Of a DNA stretch of 64,000 nt, positions 12,316 to 22,879 are shown in pieces. A program made the translations under genes and the position numbers. Under the pieces are notes generated by a model. The model was given only the letters and a program-made list of their open reading frames with translations. It was not told where the DNA came from and made no database searches. Where the stretch lies: assembly GCA_037178625.1 (NCBI GenBank), contig CM074142.1, positions 806,001-870,000 on the forward strand. Reading direction: 5' to 3'. The stretch's first letter is position 1, and the number at the start of each line of letters is the position of its first letter. Source of the stretch: Skeletonema tropicum (taxonomy: Eukaryota; Bacillariophyta; Thalassiosirophyceae; Thalassiosirales; Thalassiosiraceae).

Positions 12316-13095
12316 ATGAACGATGGTAATACACTTTTTGAATACCTTTTCACACGGCTCATCAGTAAAAGTGACACTTATCGCGGCAGGTGGATTTGCG
12401 ACCAGTCGTTGGTAGAGATATTGCACAGACACTATACGAATGTAGATAAAGACAATACCTTACGGAACAAACTCGTGCAGCGTCTGAACAAGGCAGCCGG
12501 ACCTTTCAACAGCAGCAATGTACACAAGATATACCACAAAAATTTCACAACATCATGTCCATTCAATTCGTCATTACGCCGGATGGTGCACTATTACTAC
12601 TTTGGAAAGGGAGAGAAAGTGCCCAACGAACCAATACGCGCAGCAGAGTTATTGTGCACAGAAATAGAACATATACAGAGTTACAGTGCAACTAATAATC
12701 GGCAGCGATCTTGCAACAAGCCGGAGCAAGTATCATTTCCCGACGATGGATGCGCTGGTAAGAAGAAGAACAAAAATAATGAGAACAAACGTAAAGAAGC
12801 AACAAAATCATCAGCGGCTGCACCAATTACTCCTACTCCACAAAAAAGAACAAGGCGCTCGCAACGACTAGTTGAGCAGCAGCAGAGCCCTCTCGTGCCA
12901 TTCGTCACCAACGTGGGTAGATTAGAGGATGAGAATAATCAAGTTGACGACGAAGATGAAGACGAAGACGACGACAATAACAACAGCAGTGGCGATATAG
13001 ACGGCGATAACAGCAGCAACAACCAGACTCCGAATATTATATGGCAGTCACCTGAAGCAGCAGCTCTCTTCGGATTTGAAGAAGGTGCCGGATGA
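12316..13095 (+). CDS. TA-transposon ORF1: basic/acidic protein, unknown
   Basis: 259 codons. An N-terminal globular-looking part (MNDGNTLFEYLFTRLISKSD, then IWQ-type aromatic residues late) is followed by a Lys-rich stretch (GKKKNKNNENKRKE), an RTRRSQRL block and an Asp/Glu-rich run before the C-terminus. It resembles a DNA-binding accessory or the N-terminal half of a transposase. The stop TGA overlaps the start ATG of ORF2 by four bases (ATGA at 13092-13095), so the two may be one gene separated by an unseen intron or frameshift. Confidence 0.5.
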   Translation: MNDGNTLFEYLFTRLISKSDTYRGRWICDQSLVEILHRHYTNVDKDNTLRNKLVQRLNKAAGPFNSSNVHKIYHKNFTTSCPFNSSLRRMVHYYYFGKGEKVPNEPIRAAELLCTEIEHIQSYSATNNRQRSCNKPEQVSFPDDGCAGKKKNKNNENKRKEATKSSAAAPITPTPQKRTRRSQRLVEQQQSPLVPFVTNVGRLEDENNQVDDEDEDEDDDNNNSSGDIDGDNSSNNQTPNIIWQSPEAAALFGFEEGAG

Positions 13096-14078
13096 ACTTC
13101 ACCAGTGAAGATGTCGGCCCATTTTGGCTGACAGCAGAGGAACGTGAAAGACAACGGCACGACCGAGAGGTTGAAATACCAGAAGACAAGAGGAAAGAGC
13201 GACATAAGGTGAAGAAAGAGCTGATATCGGAGCTGATGGACACCGAGTGGGGGAAAAAGGAAGGAGAAATAAGGTTATGGAAGATGACACATGCTGAGCT
13301 AGCAAAAATGGCGCAAGCGTCTAGTATTGATATCAAAATAACACCTACCACCAAAATGATATATGGATGGGAGGGCAAGGGTAAGGGACTTCTGCAGATT
13401 GCGTATGAACGTGGCTGGATCGATATAGCAACCTTCAGAAAGGGCAGCTACCAAGTGATGAAGTATGATGATGAGGGTAACTTGGTTCCTGAGCTTTCCC
13501 TCCGGCATTTGCTTGCAAACTGCACAGATTTTTTGTCTGAACAAAGCCAACTCGAATATGTTTGTGAATCTTTGGGAGTAAGAGCCTTGATTACAACAAA
13601 GTATCATGCTGAATACGCTGGTGAGGGTGTCGAATACTCTTGGGGGTTCTCCAAAGCTCTCTACCGAAGACATCCATTAGCTCAAAAGAAAACGACTGCT
13701 GATTTCCTTGCATTGGTCGACAAGTGTATTTCAAGAGAGGTTCTCACTGTGGATCTCATTCGTAAGTTCAGTGCCAGGGCAAGAGGTTACATGGAGACAT
13801 ATAAGATGTTGGAGATTGAGGCAAAGAATACCAAGGAGACAGAAGGTAATTCAAGTGAGGATGCACCCATTCCGCACAAGAGAATTGAAACGCTGAAGAA
13901 GGTTTTGAAATGTCATCGTGCTGCTATTGACTTTGACAAATCTTTCATTATGAAAACTGTCTACGCAAAAGACTTTGATTTCAAGAATGATTTGCTCAAG
14001 AAGGAAGAGAAGCTCAACTTTAGTCTCAGAGTAAAACGAGAGAATACGAAGGTGGAAGCGACGGCAAAGAAGAAATAA
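13092..14078 (+). CDS. TA-transposon ORF2: C-terminal part of a DDE transposase
   Basis: 328 codons. WEGKGKGLLQIAYERGWID, then a block LLANCTDF, then KYHAEYAGEGVEYSWG followed by basic residues correspond in order to the C-terminal third of a DDE transposase family common in algae and fungi, where the block reads like PKxHxELxxxExxWG and its Glu is the third catalytic acid. The first two Asp of the triad would lie further upstream and I do not see them, so the ORF is partial or they are in unrecognised ORF1 sequence. Ends in a Lys-rich tail. Confidence 0.55.
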   Translation: MNFTSEDVGPFWLTAEERERQRHDREVEIPEDKRKERHKVKKELISELMDTEWGKKEGEIRLWKMTHAELAKMAQASSIDIKITPTTKMIYGWEGKGKGLLQIAYERGWIDIATFRKGSYQVMKYDDEGNLVPELSLRHLLANCTDFLSEQSQLEYVCESLGVRALITTKYHAEYAGEGVEYSWGFSKALYRRHPLAQKKTTADFLALVDKCISREVLTVDLIRKFSARARGYMETYKMLEIEAKNTKETEGNSSEDAPIPHKRIETLKKVLKCHRAAIDFDKSFIMKTVYAKDFDFKNDLLKKEEKLNFSLRVKRENTKVEATAKKK

Positions 14079-14267
14079 ACATAGGACAATGTTCATTTAT
14101 GTCTCTTGGTGGAATATGGCATACGAGGCATTATTTACCATGGTCCGGTTGTTGTTCGCAATTGAGAAAGACGGAGGTAGAGTAGCTCCCCAGTTAAGGG
14201 GCTTTCAGTACGTTTGTACGTAGGAATAAAAATTCTGCGATTATCCGCCAAGATTTGCTAACAGCTG

Positions 14268-15028
14268 TACCTCTTCTGCAGACAAAGCAAGGCGATTGCA
14301 TCTCTCCCGCTCATGTTAGATGCACTAACTTTGAGCAGGCAGAAGCATTTGATGCATCATGCAAATCATGGAGATCATGCGATAATAATAATGATTATGA
14401 CGTTGTCGAGCAGGCGAGTTCTTTGTTAAAGTTAAAGCAATCATCAAAAAATTATGACATCGAACAGCAGTGCCCTAAAGAGAGCAATGGTAGTGCCGCA
14501 ACTCCAGTGAATACTCATCATCCGTCTGAAACGGACATACCAGCGTCTACTCCTTCTGATGAGGAGTCAGCAGTTGACCCAACTAATCTTCCGGCGTTGC
14601 TGTATCATGCTGGGGAACAACCTGCTACTGTTCGCGCATATCGCCGCTGCTCAGAAGATCGCAGTCTTGTGGGCCGCCAAACCATTCGCGATCATTTATA
14701 TGATTCTCCGTCTACCAGTAGACTTCCGCGCAGCTGTCTCGACCGCCTGTTTCATGAGTCTTCTGGTTCTACCGTGAAGGATTATCCGTGTCGTAATGCT
14801 ACTTCGGTTGCTAGACTGTCAGGAGAACGTGATAATGATGGCACCAATATGGGTGTTGGTAATGTTGATAACGCCCCCTTGGAAGCAGACGATGCTGGTG
14901 TATTTCGTAGCAATAATGGCAATGCAGCTCGGCCAGTTGGAGTTGGAGAAATTCCACAGAACACAAAAGCGTCTGGAACTATTGGATCTATGTTGGGAGA
15001 GCTGTCGGAAAAGGGAATCCAACGGTGA
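14268..15028 (+). pseudogene. Copy-2 version of unrecognised spliced gene, 3' part
   Basis: Identical to 4681-5439 after the TA duplication; reads PLLQTKQGDCISPAHVRC onward to the donor-like CAACGGTGAGTG. Confidence 0.5.
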
Positions 15029-15726
15029 GTGAATGTAGAAATGTATTCTTGAATTCGAAATATAGCATGGCACTGATCAATCATCCCTCTTTACACAAAT
15101 TTGTAATCACTCCACTCCACCACTCCACTCAGCACGTGCCAATACCACCCTACACTCACATCTGCAACAAAGGATGCTGTACTGCCACGTTCATGCCCCT
15201 GCAAATTGCATTCGCAATCACAATACACCGCTGCCAGGGCATGGAGGCCGGGTTCGGCAAGGACGATCGATGGAATCGCATGGTGATAGATCCGTCAGAT
15301 GAGCTCTGGGAGAGAAGCCAGTGCCTTGGGACAGGATACGTTGCTACCAGCAGGGGCAAAACACTTGGTTCCAAAAATGTTATGCACCCGACGGATAGTG
15401 CGATTTATTGGACAGGGCCGAGCGTGTCTGTAGAACGGTTACACAATTGCAAGACGAACCAAGATGGCCAACTCTGCAAACTCTTCAAGAAGCGGGACAA
15501 ATGGGTCAAGTACCTTGACGGCAAGGCAGAAGAAACCAAGACAAGATACAACAAGAGAAAGCTCGACAAAATGACGAAAACGACTTACCAAAAGGCAGTG
15601 AGTGGTACTTTAATAAAGAATAGAGAGGACCTGACAAACCGCATCACCGAAATCATAACCAACCCAAACAAAAAATGGAAAGAAGCGAAGAAAGAATACC
15701 AATTGCCACGCGATTATTTTGCCTAG
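15019..15726 (+). pseudogene. PIF1-type helicase module 1, copy 2
   Basis: Identical to 5430-6137. C-terminal helicase motifs only; no Walker motifs. Confidence 0.65.
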
Positions 15727-15904
15727 TGGACGATACAATGCAATATTCACAACTTGCATGGAAAATAAATTTGTCTTCAAGACAAATTTATTTTCAATCG
15801 AGCATTATGACAAATTAACGACAATCAATAAAGGATACAACAAAAGGAGAATATTTCTCGTCAGAAACGGCTGTCAGTACCGGTAGCACGGCTCAGATGC
15901 CAAT

Positions 15905-16908
15905 TCAAGAGCAACATGGTTGGCAATCCCACTGTGTACCAGTTGCATTTCTTCGGCAAAAAGATGTTGTACACTTTAGACGTTTCCGTTGGTGTGCACG
16001 TGTGCCTGGAGACAGCGAACATTGATCCGAACTCTGGCCTGTACGTTGGAGCGATTGGGAAGGTGATTGACATCGTTTATGACGAGCAGCACTCCGTAGG
16101 ACCAAACACAAATGGTGTTGAATCCCTCCCAAAGTATATAGTCGTTGATTTCCCATACTTCAAACCGCGGCAAGGCATTGAACCCTGGGACAAAAAGAAT
16201 CCAACGGTGAGTGAATGTAGAAATGTATTCTTGAATTCGAAATATAGCATGGCACTGATCAATCATCCCTCTTTACACAAATTTGCAATCACTCCACTCC
16301 ACCACTCCACTCAGCACGTGCCAATACCACCCTACACTCACATCTGCAACAAGGGATGCTGTACTGCCACGTTCATGCCCCTGCAAATTGCATTCGCAAT
16401 CACAATACACCGCTGCCAGGGCATGGAGGCCGGGTTCGGCAAGGACGATCGATGGAATCGCATGGTGATAGATCCGTCAGATGAGCTCTGGGAGAGAAGC
16501 CAGTGCCTTGGGACAGGATACGTTGCTACCAGCAGGGGCAAAACACTTGGTTCCAAAAATGTTATGCACCCGACGGATAGTGCCATTTATTGGACAGGGC
16601 CGAGCGTGTCTGTAGAACGGTTACACAATTGCAAGACGAACCAAGATGGCCAACTCTGCAAACTCTTCAAGAAGCGGGACAAATGGGTCAAGTACCTTGA
16701 CGGCAAGGCAGAAGAAACCAAGACAAGATACAACAAAAGAAAGCTTGATGAAATGACGAAAACAACTTATCAAAAGGCAGTGAGTGGTACTTTAATAAAG
16801 AATAGAGAGGACCTGACGAACCGCATCACCGAAATCATAACCAGCCCAAACAAAAAATGGAAAGAAACGAAGAAAGAATACCAATTGCCACGCGATTATT
16901 TTGCCTAG
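15905..16908 (+). pseudogene. PIF1-type helicase module 2, copy 2
   Basis: Identical to 6316-7319, including the 108-bp stop-free intron (16207-16314). Confidence 0.65.
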
Positions 16909-17013
16909 TGGACGATACAATGCGATATTCACAACTTGCATGGAAAATAAATTTGTCTTCAAGACAAATTTATTATCAATCGCGGCAACATGACAAATTA
17001 ACGACAATCAATA

Positions 17014-17639
17014 AAGCAATCACTCCACTCCACCACTCCACTCAGCACGTGCCAATACCACCCTACACTCACATCTGCAACAAAGGATGCTGTACTGCCA
17101 CGTTCATGCCCCTGCAAATTGCATTCGCAATCACAATACACCGCTGCCAGGGCATGGAGGCCGGGTTCGGCAAGGACGATCGATGGAATCGCATGGTGAT
17201 AGATCCGTCAGATGAGCTCTGGGAGAGAAGCCAGTGCCTTGGGACAGGATACGTTGCTACCAGCAGGGGCAAAACACTTGGTTCCAAAAATGTTATGCAC
17301 CCGACGGATAGTGCCATTTATTGGACAGGGCCGAGCGTGTCTGTAGAACGGTTACACAATTGCAAGACGAACCAAGATGGCCAACTCTGCAAACTCTTCA
17401 AGAAGCGGGACAAATGGGTCAAATACCTTGACGGCAAGGCAGAAGAAACCAAGACAAGATACAACAAAAGAAAGCTTGATGAAATGACGAAAACAACTTA
17501 CCAAAAGGCAGTGAGTGGTACTTTAATAAAAAATAGAGAGGACCTGACGAACCGCATCACCGAAATCATAACCAACCCAAACAAAAAATGGAAAGAAGCG
17601 AAGAAAGAATACCAATTGCCACGCGATTATTTTTCCTAG
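17014..17639 (+). pseudogene. PIF1-type helicase module 3, copy 2
   Basis: Identical to 7425-8050. Last exon only. Confidence 0.65.
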
Positions 17640-18102
17640 TGGACGATACAATGCCATATTCACAACTTGCATGGAAAATAAATTTGTCTTGAAGACAAAA
17701 TTATTTTCAATTGACAGATACAACAAAGGGAGAATATTTCTCGTGATGAAGAAACATGTCACCTATAATGACAATATACCTGCATTTCTTTCTGCGAATG
17801 ACGGTATCCTCGACAGATATAGCCAATCAATTTCTGTAAAAAGCGCATTTAAGCCAGGTACTTCTCGCTTTCTACGTAGGAACAAGTACAAATTCTACAG
17901 CGGTATGGGTCTACAGAGCCTCTACGTGTCCCCCAGGTAAACCTTCTCACTAAACAGCTACTATACTGATTCCTACCAAGATCCCTGTAGAAAAAAGTTT
18001 GGAAAAAAATGGAGAATTTGTGACCATAAGGGGTTGGGCACCTCCTGGCCCCGTTATCGACACTTCACTGCGCTTGTTTCGACCCGGGGCCCCGAGGGCC
18101 GA

Positions 18103-20937
18103 CTAGACGATTGACTTATCATCCACTTGTTGTAATGTTTATCATGAATCACCATGACACGAAATGGTCGTTGCACCGTAGTAGCGTTTGCTCCATTTCC
18201 AATCTTCACGTTTGCAATAATAACAACATCCCTCTCGATGAGAATATCCTCAGCAACTACTTCACCATCTTCATTTGATTTAATACGTTCGGGCGGAGAA
18301 GCTATCCAACGCTGCACCAATGATTTCACTTTCCTTTCTTTGCTTGTAGAACCCATAACATGTTCTGTGCAAGCAAGGCTTGCACTTGCAGTCAGTACAC
18401 AATCCTGCAACTCTTCTATTGAAGTGGAAACAATCATACTGCGGAAGCTCGACATCAACTTTTCTGCGTGGCTCTTTGAACCTGCGATTGTAGAAGTGAA
18501 GGGCGTTTGATCCTCAGCTGTCAATTCATCATCACCCCCCAGTACAATAATATCATTATCATCCTTTCCCTTCTTCCCACTGTCATTAGCCTTCGTCATT
18601 TCTTCACCGAAGCGCTTAATGCGATCTTCTATCAGCTCAGCAAAATCATCCTTACCTTCATCATTGTCGTCATCTTGCATCGCTCCAGCCGAATTGTCAG
18701 CATTCCCCTGAACATCTTCGTAAGTAAATGTGCGGGGAAGGTAGCGGATTAGTTCATCTCTCAGATCAATACGGGAAGAGAATGATCTACAGAAGGGTGA
18801 TATTTCATTGTTTAATACACCAAGTACATCAAACAACTTCCTCATGTATTTGGATGAGAATGTAATAATTTTCGACACAGTTTCCCACATCTGCTGCGCA
18901 ACATAATCACCATCATCCGAAATAATAACAGTCCCCCTCATCATCGTATCATCACTGGGCGCTAGAGTTGCCTCAAAGAAGTTTTTCCACGTGGCTTGGT
19001 ATCCCTTCTGTGGGTCTCGGGATGGTCGGAAGAGGTGCTTGTACATTTGCTTCATGCGGCGGTTTAATTTTTCAGCAAGCTGCGCAAATTCCAACACAGT
19101 GAACTCTCGAATCATTTGACGAAGTTGCCCGAACATATGCTCAGCGGCTTCACTTGTGGTGAACCTCGGCTTGGGGACATCATCTCTCAACACAAGAAAC
19201 ATTAATGAGATAACCTCTACTACAACATTTCGTTTCGTGATCATAGATACACCATTAATTGTTGTAAGCCATATCATAGAACACCACAAGTACTGAGCTC
19301 GATGTAGCGCAGGAATTTCACCGTCAAGTGCATGGAGATGCAGGCGAAGGAAGAAGAGTGTCATAGCCAATACAACTTTATCTCCATCACATGTTGATCC
19401 AAACCGCGGTTCAGCCATAAAGATCTTGCGAATGCTATCATCAGAGTAAAGCTTCAGGACAAGATGATCGGATGCAAAGTCGGGCGGTCGAAGTAACTCC
19501 ATGGAGACGTTGCCCAGTTTAAGAAGACCAGCATCAATGGTAAACTTGCCCATTGTAGCGCAAACTACATCGCCACCAGCAGTAACTTGATGACGCCAAG
19601 ACTTGCAGTTATGCTTGGCATCTGTGGCGCCAGTGTGGTTTTGTTTGCAGGAGAGGAACTCACAAATAGCAAGCCACACGTGCCTGCTCTCACAAGATAC
19701 GCCATCAACAGTAAAGTTCAGAAAATGACGAGAGGGAATGCCCAAGGAATTCAGACCAGATGCTGTCGCAACCTCCATTGCCTTGACAAACTCATTCGAT
19801 TCATTATTTGATTGCGGCCGTGCAGCAACAATTTCTGATTTCGCCACTCCTTTGGGAGCATTCTGGAACGTCAGAACACAAACCTTCACTTCGGTGGCTT
19901 TCGGAATTTTATCACTATCCAACATTGCTTTCACATCATCTTTTGACATCCCTACGATAGGAATGATGTGCTGTGGATATTCCCCTCCCAAAATAGCACC
20001 ATACCCATAGCTCACTTCCACGACCGTTGCAACCTTTGTCGCATCAATCGCAAGAGAAAAGGACTCACCCCTATTGCTTCCAATTTTCTCATCCGGTGAA
20101 AGACGTCTCTTGATTGCATCAACAATCCTCTTAACAACTAGTGCATCTTTCTCACCAGAATCACAAATACACGGCTCCCTTTCTTTGGCATTCAACTTCT
20201 TCATCCAGCGGGTACATGGCCCCCCAAGGTTTGCAGAGACCACTTGCGCGGCGGTTGGATCATATGTGTTAATGAAGCGAAAGAAGTTGACAACAATTTC
20301 TTCTGTGGCTGCATTGGACCCATACTTTTCCTTTGCAACGGCAGCTTTCATCAGAGCAACAATGATAGAGTTTCGAAAGGCTGGCTTCTTTTTGTACAGC
20401 TCTGCAGCATTTTTGAATAAGTCATCAACACCGGGGACAGAGTCTGGAGGAACGTACTCAAACGTCAATTGATCACTGCGGGGGGCAGTCTTGCTTCGTA
20501 ACGAGCACATGTAGTTGTAGTAGTCAACAAGATTCTTTGTCTCTTGCAGGAGCTGGAGTCCCCAGGAGTTGAACTGTGTATCACTAATTTTAGTGAACTT
20601 GATGGCATCTTCCATGTCGATGACGGAAAGATTAGACCTTCGTCTCAGTTCAAGAGCCCTCGAGAGAGTAGTACGCCATTTATTCAAACAGGTGCCTGGA
20701 TTGCTACCACCTTTCTTCAGCCTTAATGTTTTGCAATCATTGCAAACCATTCCACCATCTTTACCCGGAAAGACTCCCCTCTTAGTGCACGACCTTGATA
20801 CAATTGATGGAGCGCCAGCGTAGACACCAACAATCCATCCCTGCGTTGGCAGTGGCCTGACGTAAGTCGCGTACAGTTTGACATGACTTGTCTTATCCCC
20901 ATTTACTGAGTTGAATATTCCAGCACATGCTGATTTC
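18103..20937 (-). CDS. Transposase candidate, exon 2: catalytic part, cut by Helitron-like copy 2
   Basis: About 945 residues follow the intron. A Cys pair motif (MVCNDCKTLRLKK) lies near the start. The middle has FTVDGVSCESRHVW and TDAKHNCKSWRHQ, and then SEAAEHMFGQLRQMIREFT, whose layout (Glu, Phe, Arg in a helical segment) recalls C-terminal parts of P/THAP9 and hAT transposases. I cannot name catalytic residues with certainty. The reading frame runs into Helitron sequence at 18102, so the apparent end (SRPSGPRVETS) is foreign. The true C-terminus continues at 9626 on the far side of the insert. The gene is therefore disrupted here. The first 12 residues of the open frame upstream of 20937 are intron. 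Confidence 0.7.
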
Positions 20938-21017
20938 CTGAAAAGAGACAACAAACAACAAATCATTAACTACAGATGCGTTGAAATAGTACACACAAAA
21001 TAGCATGAGCAACTTAC

Positions 21018-22009
21018 GCAGAATCCAAGACACCAGCAGCCTCCACATCAATTATGTCTGTGGTTGAATTGCGAGGTTTGACCTCTGGTTTCTTCTTCTT
21101 CTGTATTGGATAAAACTTCGTCATCGAACTACCAGTCTGTGTCTTGTTCTTCTTGCCCCTTTTCTTGTTCTCTCTCTTTTCACCTTCACGAGCTGCCACA
21201 TGATTCAAGTGTCCTTGGGTGGTCAAGTGACCACCCGGCCCACTCCAATTATAAACATTGAATTTTGGTTTCATAGAAATGATGCCGTTTGTCCGTCCAG
21301 TGCCAAGACAAAGAGCACATTCAATCCATTCGCCATTTTCATCGATTCTGCGGATATCTTCTCTGCATGCAATTTTATCGGGCCATGACGGAGGGGGTGT
21401 TGTGTCAGTGGCATCAACATTTTTCAGCGTGATTGTCCGTTCTTTGGATTTAGTGATGTTGCCAATGCCAATGCCATCCTCCTTTTTGTTAGACTTAGTA
21501 AGAGGTACATCAGACTTGTTGCCGTCCGCTGCCGCCATGTTGGATTTTTTTTCGGGAACACCAGGAGGATGGAGGGAAGATACGGCAGATTCTGTTGGTT
21601 GACTTTCAGCGGCGGCAATCACTGTTGCTGGGGGGGCAGGCGGATCATTGACGAGAAGGGGGGAGGTAGATCTGGAGGTAGACGGCAGAGATTCGGAGGG
21701 TGCATTATTGACGGAAGTTGTGTCATTAATATTATTCATAGTAGATGTTTTGACAAGACGCTGCGTTGCAGGGGACGACCCATTCTCCCCATGTCGCTCC
21801 GCCTGTACCTCTTTGGACGAAACAGCATTCGACTCAATTTCATTATTGATGTTGTTTTGGGCAATGGAGGTGTTGCTGTGACTTTTTTGGTTGTCGACAT
21901 ATTTTGGATTTACCTTCCTCAATCGTTTCGAGCCTACTTCTACTGTGTCCCCTCTCTCTTTACGCTGCTTGTCAGCCCATTCATCATACTTCATTTTGTT
22001 TGACGACAT
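21018..22009 (-). CDS. Transposase candidate, exon 1: zinc-finger N-terminus
   Basis: First exon of the 13-kb transposon's gene. A long Ser/Thr/Asn-rich disordered region precedes a compact zinc-finger-like block near residues 225-260: ECALCLG with a downstream GGHLTTQGHLNH, in the style of BED fingers that bind element ends. It is followed by a very basic segment and SSMTKFYPIQ, which resembles a PCNA-binding (PIP) box but lacks the leading Gln. The exon ends at GATTCTGC before the donor GTAAGT. The 80-bp intron 20938-21017 (acceptor TTTTCAG) joins in phase to exon 2, reading VLDSAKSACAGIF. The DNA-binding role is inferred from layout. Confidence 0.7.
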
Positions 22010-22126
22010 ATTGTTGATGATCTATGTTGTCTATTTAATGTTCCATGGTGAATCTCTCTCTCATGGACACTATTATTTTTATTTGATGGTCGGTGGTGGT
22101 GGCTCGGGAAACTTGTCAGCCAAATC

Positions 22127-22194
22127 GTTACATGTGTAACTCTCAGATGTCTCGTGGCTGCCACACTATTAGCAAAAATGGTTACAGGAGTAAC
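22127..22194. repeat. Subterminal GTTAC repeats, right end
   Basis: GTTACATGTGTAAC at 22127-22140 (same 14-mer as the left end) and GTTACAGGAGTAAC at 22181-22194. Each is followed by a GATGTCTCGTGGCTG copy, giving a roughly 54-base direct repeat before the right TIR. Confidence 0.7.
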
Positions 22195-22278
22195 TGTCCG
22201 ATGTCTCGTGGCTGACAACTTGGTTACTTAGCGGAATTAGTATGGTTCTACGTACGAGGCCACCCCTCCTTTTGGAGG

Positions 22279-22588
22279 GTTGAGGGGGCTTACTTGGCGT
22301 TCTATCAACCGGTTGGAGACTTGCGACAATGAGAGCATGCTATCGCTCGATGACTCTGTGTTAATGTTCGAAATGATGGATCATGCCCTGAACAACAAGG
22401 GAGAACAGAAGGAAATATTTTATGACATCGTTTGCAACCTTTTCTCAAAGCTCTCAACCACCCAATTGAGTGCTGCTTCCCTGTTCAGGGATTTGGAGGG
22501 GCATCAAGAGAAATTGCTTGCGCCATTCGTTGCCAGTTTGAATTCAACCCAGAACCAACATTATGTTAAGTGCGTAACGCTGGAATGA
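22279..22588 (+). pseudogene. Interrupted ORF, 3' part, after the 13-kb transposon
   Basis: Continues the reading frame cut at 9257 with LRGLTWRSINRLETCDNESM and a largely helical stretch (MFEMMDHALNNKGEQKEIFY), stopping at 22586-22588. A further 75-codon ORF (22596-22823) with a CVFSDWDV stretch may be a displaced continuation. Family not identified; the gene is decayed and split by 13 kb. Confidence 0.55.
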
Positions 22589-22879
22589 TTGCACATTGTG
22601 TGATAGTGATGAGGTTGTGAATAGAATGAATATTGAAAGACAATATATTGAGCAGGAGATTGACACATACTGTCTATTGTTTCCTTGCAAAAGGGGCGGT
22701 GATGGGTTTGAACACAAGTTCGCCTGCGTTTTTAGTGACTGGGATGTCATAACAAAGCATGGTAAAAAGGGTCAAAGCTTGCTATCATGGCATGTATTAA
22801 ATGCCACAGAGTATTCTGGCTAGCATAGATCTTTAGACATATATAATAAAGATTGAAAAACCATATATCCAATAATTTA

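Larger units (their letters stand above)
12035..14267 (+). mobile_element. 2.2-kb TIR transposon with TA target duplication
   Basis: Present in Helitron-like copy 2 and absent at the same site in copy 1 (between 4680 and 4681), so both ends are exact. CAGCTGTT at 12035 mirrors AACAGCTG ending at 14267, with dinucleotide TA on both sides. Similarity between the ends extends inward imperfectly for about 55 bases, with GGATA at roughly 27-31 and ATTCCTACGTA near 44-54 on both sides. A TA duplication is typical of Tc1/mariner and a few other DDE groups. It carries two plus-strand ORFs. Confidence 0.85.
9627..18102 (-). mobile_element. Helitron2-like element, copy 2 (8.48 kb, with nested 2.2-kb transposon)
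   Basis: Second copy of the 2273-8513 element, same orientation, with no sequence differences that I noticed outside the inserted 12035-14267 transposon. It sits inside the last exon of the 13-kb transposon's gene without any target duplication: minus-strand flanks CGTCTAG and TAAGAAGTGG join to give an intact reading frame. The minus-strand ends are TCGGCCCTCGG (5') and CACCATTTCA (3'). Near identity of the two copies, 1.1 kb apart, implies a recent local transposition or duplication, or an assembly duplication. Confidence 0.75.
9258..22270 (-). mobile_element. 13-kb TIR transposon, 8-bp TSD (hAT/P-like; family unassigned)
   Basis: The ends are a perfect 15-bp inverted repeat, AGGAGGGGTGGCCTC at 9258-9272 and its complement at 22256-22270. 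They are flanked by the 8-bp direct repeat TTTGGAGG at 9250-9257 and 22271-22278. Removing the element and one TSD copy restores an open reading frame in the target (SGERFGG joined to LRGLTWRSINR). Near-palindromic GTTACATGTGTAAC motifs lie near both ends. Without the nested Helitron-like insert it would be about 4.5 kb and encode one two-exon minus-strand gene. An 8-bp TSD is shared by the hAT and P superfamilies, among others. The short AGGAGGGG terminus is not a standard hAT start, so the superfamily is left open. A matching 360-bp MITE lies at 61267-61626. Confidence 0.85.

Noticed and set aside
18054..18102. Apparent C-terminus of the transposase candidate inside the Helitron end
   Set aside because: It is read-through into inserted DNA; the genuine end lies at 9443-9626.
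9617..18128. Direct repeat CCACTT at 9617-9622 and 18123-18128 as a 6-bp target duplication of Helitron-like copy 2
   Set aside because: It also restores a frame, but it would put 20 extra bases inside one end that are absent from copy 1. The ends shared by both copies give an in-frame join with no duplication, which is simpler.
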